In this document: one piece after another, positions 20,707 through 23,925 of the stretch
How positions within the stretch are numbered: position 1 is the stretch's first letter
Layout: the number at the start of each line of letters is the position of its first letter
Assembly (NCBI GenBank): GCA_013115145.1
Contig: JAAPAO010000556.1
Span: 1 to 23,925, forward strand
Reading direction: 5' to 3'
Length of the DNA stretch: 23,925 bases
DNA from: Perkinsus chesapeaki
Lineage: Eukaryota; Perkinsozoa; Perkinsida; Perkinsidae
The notes under the pieces: generated by a model
Database searches by the model: none
Seen by the model: the letters and a program-made list of their open reading frames with translations, nothing else
Told to the model about the DNA's origin: nothing
Made by a program: the position numbers and the translations under genes

Positions 20707-21186
20707 CGACCTGGTCATCACGAGAGTAAATTTCTCACTGTTACAGGGCTCACTGTCACAGATGGAGGGCAAGGCAGAGGGTCGTCCAGCACTTATGTAC
20801 CAGCGAGCCCACAGATTTTTCCAACTCTAGAAGCCGCACAGGCGCAACTTCACATATTGGCTGGGGGTCCAATGATTCTGAACAATTCCTATGGTGCCGG
20901 TAAGCGCCCCAAAGCCGGAAAAATTGTCAAGAGGTTTCGTTGCGGATATTCGAAACGTAAAGAGTGGCATCCATGCACATTCAGCATGGTCGTCCAAGTA
21001 CACAGTACGATAGGGGGTTTCACTGTGCTATGCTCGCCGACTCACCTACCGCATCTGCGGCGAGAAGCAGCCCATTTTCGGAAGCCCCTGCTATCCGCAA
21101 AGGCCAAGCCTATTCGGAGCCCGCAAGACTCGTCCGAGTCCCGAATAGAACCTCTCAGGACTATCAGTCAACCCCAACCCAGTTAG
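20707..21186 (+). CDS. Open frame with a C2H2-type (FLYWCH/WRKY-GCM1-like) zinc-binding pattern, incomplete
   Basis: The frame is open for 160 codons after the stop at 20704-20706 and has no ATG before 20872, so it is either an internal exon (possible acceptor TGTTACAG ending near 20746) or a fragment. It reads PQIFPTLEAAQAQLHILAGG, then KIVKRFRCGYSKRKEWHPC, then THLPHLRR. The Cys-x10-Cys-x22-His-x2-His spacing and the aromatic/basic run before the first Cys resemble FLYWCH or WRKY-GCM1 fingers, which occur in MULE-type transposases and in proteins derived from them. No catalytic domain follows; the frame runs into the 70-bp repeat and stops. A transposase remnant or a first domain of a spliced gene are both possible. 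Confidence 0.35.
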   Translation, partial: RPGHHESKFLTVTGLTVTDGGQGRGSSSTYVPASPQIFPTLEAAQAQLHILAGGPMILNNSYGAGKRPKAGKIVKRFRCGYSKRKEWHPCTFSMVVQVHSTIGGFTVLCSPTHLPHLRREAAHFRKPLLSAKAKPIRSPQDSSESRIEPLRTISQPQPS

Positions 21187-21285
21187 TCCCCGGGGCATCC
21201 GGCAAGTAGTATCCCGCCTATTCGGAGCTTGCAAGACTCGTCCGTGTCCCGAATAGAACCTCTTAGGACCCTTAGTCGACCCCAA
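21108..21285. repeat. Two direct copies of a 70-bp unit
   Basis: Copies 21108-21177 and 21216-21285 align without gaps with about 62 of 70 matches by eye, separated by 38 bp. Each unit has its own inverted ends, ctattcgg and ccgaatag, and an inner hairpin made of gactcg and cgagtc that is perfect in the first copy and altered by one base in the second. On the minus strand both copies are open in the same frame and share the peptide pattern RFYSGxGRVLxAPNR. Confidence 0.85.
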
Positions 21286-21383
21286 AGCCTTCAATTCAGG
21301 CAGAATGGAAAGCGAGAAACGAATATATGATCTAAAACCGAAAAATCCAAGTATAAAACGAAATATAATAAATCATACCCTGC

Positions 21384-21402
21384 GCGGCGTAGGCTACGCC
21401 GC
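21384..21402. repeat. Perfect palindrome, 9-bp GC-rich arms, one-base centre
   Basis: The arm gcggcgtag and its complement flank a single G. It is followed by weaker hairpins (tcaac/gttga, atgcaac/gttgcat, acttttg/caaaagt) up to about 21550. This marks the right edge of the palindrome-rich flank. Confidence 0.9.
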
Positions 21403-21608
21403 TTCGGTTGTCAACCAGTAGTTGATTCGTCGCGATGCAACCGAGTTGCATTAACTGGTATGCCACTACTGACATCGTCAGTCTGACAAATCGATGTCAC
21501 CGATCGAATCGAATCACTCGATGATGTACTACTTTTGGAACAAAAGTTTTGCTTTATTTAATGGATTCCACTGAAGAACCCAGAGCACTAAGATACATCA
21601 GAAAAAAA

Positions 21609-21770
21609 TTACTCAGAATGCTTCTTCTCTTCATCCTGCTTATCCAGCCTTGCTAATTCCTTGCCCCGTTCCTCGGGCTTCCGGCTTTGCATGGTGCAAA
21701 GGAACGCTGTCCATGGGATGTTCACAAGCAATAAAACGAGCAGTCGCAAATGTTTCGGGATGTAGTACAT
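21609..21770 (-). CDS. Small single-pass membrane protein, 53 codons
   Basis: An ATG-initiated frame begins MYYIPKHLRLLVLLLVNIPW and continues with a strongly charged tail (MQSRKPEERGKELARLDKQD and onward) to a TAA at 21609. The hydrophobic stretch over residues 9-25 would span a membrane once. I do not recognise the family. A competing reading is a spliced gene on the same strand: exons 22087-22048, 22009-21974, 21927-21781 and 21706-21609 (introns 38, 46 and 74 nt, all phase-consistent, 106 residues), with the membrane segment lying in the last intron. The charged tail is in the same frame in both models, so the tail is the safest part. Confidence 0.4.
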   Translation of the reverse strand: MYYIPKHLRLLVLLLVNIPWTAFLCTMQSRKPEERGKELARLDKQDEEKKHSE

Positions 21771-22087
21771 GTTAACATACCTTCAATAGAACAATCTTTC
21801 CAAGTCCCGGAGGTGGAATTGCCTACTGCATCATCGGCCAAAAACAATAGTTCGCCTTTACTGCAGGGCCTATATTCGATCGAACTGCCCTGATACTTTC
21901 CTTTGCTGACATACCGCTCGCTAGTGACTGAAAAACATGCGTACACAGTAAATAACAGCACGGAAGCACTAACCAGCAAGAACTAACTCGACTTCCAGAG
22001 CTGAGAGGACTACGCGACGAATATTATTATCGGTCCAGCCTGATTACCTGGACGAAAAAGAAGGTTGATAAAAATGTCCAGCACCAT

Positions 22088-22823
22088 AATGTCTGGTCAA
22101 CCAGGACTTTGTGGGCTGTTGTTGGGAGATAGTCGTTCAATGAGGGGAGGATAATATCATACCAGCAAAACGTCATTGGACCTAACAGGAATAAAATAAT
22201 TGATCGACGTTACATGGGACATAAAGTTACGCTACCCAAGGGGTTGGATATTGAGGAACTCACACAGTCTGAGTCGGACAGTAAGAAAGTGACGCCACTA
22301 GAGGGTCGGAAATTGAGGGAACAAATTTATCAACCATATCACGATCACACTGATCCACGCCCCTATTACCGAATACAAACAGCTGACAAAGCGCAGCTCG
22401 GACACATCTCGTTATATCTATTCTCTTAGCACCTTGATTAGATACCAATCACCACTCGGAGCTGTGACAAATGCCAACCCTACCACTTAAACGCTGCGCT
22501 ATTAGGTCAGCAACGACAATAAGTATCGGTCCTTGTATACACTGCATCTGACACGCGGGAGCGGGTAGACCTTAATGACAAGATCAACCTACCGTCAAAG
22601 GCATGCCTTCACTAAGTTCCCCATAACGATCCAGCAGGCCGCCATTCACGAGTGCTGAGCTGGAACCTGCCATAGTGCTGTCCTGCGCTTGAGAGAATAT
22701 CACTCGTATATAACATGAACGCAACAATGAGAGGCCAGTCCAGAGCACAAGCGCGAATGCTGCGCTTCTGTGATAGGGGGAGAGATAGAGTTACCGAATT
22801 TTATAACAAATCCATACGACACT
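22088..22823. other. No convincing gene
   Basis: A plus-strand frame at 22214-22429 starts with ATG (MGHKVTLPKGLD) and is polar, but has no family resemblance and no supporting splice structure. Nothing else was seen. Confidence 0.35.
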
Positions 22824-22991
22824 ATGGCTACTACCAACTCTAACAATCATAGTGCCAACGCCGTCACCAGCAACAGCACTAGTGTACGTCGACATAGTTC
22901 AGTGATCACACAAACATACCCTCAAGCGGAGGGGGGTCCTTACAAAAGAAGGACCGTCGGTACTACTGATCATCATCATTATCAGATATAA
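22824..22991 (+). CDS. Short Asn/Ser/Thr-rich open frame, unrecognised
   Basis: The ATG at 22824 opens a 55-residue frame beginning MATTNSNNHSANAVT, with SSVITQTYPQAEGGPYKRR in the middle and a His run before the stop. It may be the first exon of a longer gene or a chance frame. No domain is visible. Confidence 0.25.
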   Translation: MATTNSNNHSANAVTSNSTSVRRHSSVITQTYPQAEGGPYKRRTVGTTDHHHYQI

Positions 22992-23208
22992 TTAGTAGTA
23001 CAGGGAACAACACTATGTCGTACTTCGCGACAGGTGGCTCGCCAATAGCGGTGCTCTTGACGGGCCGAAAGAAGAGAAACAATGTAATTTACTATAGCGA
23101 ATTCATTAACCAATAATAGCCGGCTGTCAGGTACCGCTCAGGATACCAGTGATTGAGTAGTAGTAAACACGACCAAGGCGCGCGAACTGTGTATGCGCGG
23201 TGGTCAGT

Positions 23209-23586
23209 TTAGGAACTCATTGAATCGACTGTGGCCAAGTCATCACTTTGCAGACGAGGAGGACGGAGACTTCCGCAAGCTGCTAGTTGCTCAGAAGTTC
23301 CTATAAGAGCTCGAAGCTTGTCCTTGTCACCCTCGTTATAGGCGACAGCGGCTTCCTCGTAGAGTTCACTAAGAAGTGTCAGATTGCGAGCTCGACGAAT
23401 GTCAGAGGCTGAAGCCTGATCAAATGTCATGTTCTTGATCAAGTGAGCTGTCATTTCGCCGAGGAGCCTTCGTTGTTCCTCAAGCACTGAAAGATCGTTG
23501 TCGTCCATAATCGGTAGGGGGGAGCAATCACCGCGAAGTGGAACAAGACCAGTCGAGTTACCCATGCTAACTTTAACGTCACACAT
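23209..23586 (-). CDS. Unrecognised helical protein, possibly N-myristoylated
   Basis: The frame runs from an ATG at 23586 (MCDVKVS, 125 residues) to a TAA at 23209. A second ATG at 23565 starts MGNSTGLVPLRGDC, which fits an N-myristoylation site (Gly2, small residues at 5 and 6) and may be the true start. The body is charged and predicted helical by eye, with EEQRRLLGEMTAHLI and SELYEEAAVAYNEGDKDKLR. No family was recognised. Upstream, a GT-AG intron at 23631-23684 (donor GTAAGC, acceptor ATTTCAG) probably splits the 5' untranslated leader. Confidence 0.5.
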   Translation of the reverse strand: MCDVKVSMGNSTGLVPLRGDCSPLPIMDDNDLSVLEEQRRLLGEMTAHLIKNMTFDQASASDIRRARNLTLLSELYEEAAVAYNEGDKDKLRALIGTSEQLAACGSLRPPRLQSDDLATVDSMSS

Positions 23587-23925
23587 CGGCGCAAAGGAGC
23601 GCACGAATTAGGTGGAAAACACTATAACCTCTGAAATTATCAAGTTAATAATACGCAACGCACAGAAGACAACATAATGCTTACGGCCCATCGTCGGACA
23701 CAGCCGAAAGAATCGGAAAGGGCGTTCGCATAATTTCGCGGCGCGCAAGAAACGTACACTCCTCGATTGCGTCACCTTTGGACAACCCCTAGTTGGACAC
23801 AAAAGTGTTTAAGCAGCTTTCGACAAGGGAAGATGGCGAAAGCTAAGCCAATCCGCTTTTTTTGACAGCTTGTCCACTTACTGCCTCAGGGCAACCTTTG
23901 GACAGAAGTATGATCACTGAAATTC
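23587..23925. other. Upstream region and window edge
   Basis: Apart from the putative leader intron at 23631-23684, a GTAAGT donor-like word is present on the minus strand near 23880, so an exon of another minus-strand gene may enter from the right. The frame cannot be established from the remaining bases. Confidence 0.25.

Noticed and set aside
22214-22429. Plus-strand ATG frame of 71 codons
   Set aside because: It is polar and plausible in composition but has no domain, no flanking exons and no conserved feature.

Overview
The window looks like nuclear DNA of a protist, most likely an alveolate of the Perkinsus type. This is inferred from gene architecture and recognisable families, not from a marker gene. 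Coding regions are split by very short GT-AG introns (mostly 38-56 nt) that can be read by eye: removing them restores continuous, family-like proteins. The families seen are a coiled-coil protein with a GAS2-type (GAR) domain, a tandem pair of RRM-like proteins of a kind I recall from dinoflagellates and perkinsids, a USE1-like tail-anchored SNARE, and an intronless secreted protein. No rRNA, tRNA or CRISPR was seen.

Layout. 1-2796: no gene; a cluster of small perfect palindromes. 2797-3591 (+): secreted protein with one in-frame TAG, followed by a degraded copy of its 3' end (4027-4088) and a doubtful retroelement scrap. 4613-7027 (-): ten-exon GAS2-domain coiled-coil gene with a foldback repeat in its largest intron. 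7729-7971 (-): low-complexity exon of uncertain status. 9154-10652 (-) and 11834-12928 (-): two tandem paralogous RRM-like genes, 415 and 262 residues in my models. 13350-15430 (+): decayed retroelement material. 15430-17850: nothing recognised. 17855-18770 (-): USE1-like SNARE. 19030-21402: dense palindrome cluster, a zinc-finger-like open frame and a 70-bp direct repeat. 21609-22087 (-): small membrane or secreted protein. 22824-22991 (+) and 23209-23586 (-): unrecognised small genes.

The genes do not form an operon-like system; they are ordinary eukaryotic neighbours. The most unusual feature is the palindromes. The two gene-poor flanks hold more than thirty perfect inverted repeats of 7-17 bp arms separated by exactly one base, often chained so that one arm serves two palindromes. 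The gene-bearing 16 kb between them yielded only one perfect example. Chance would give well under one per flank. I know of no named element with this signature, and it is the best candidate here for something undescribed.

All gene models were made by hand from splice signals and reading frame. Junctions called uncertain in the entries should be treated as such.
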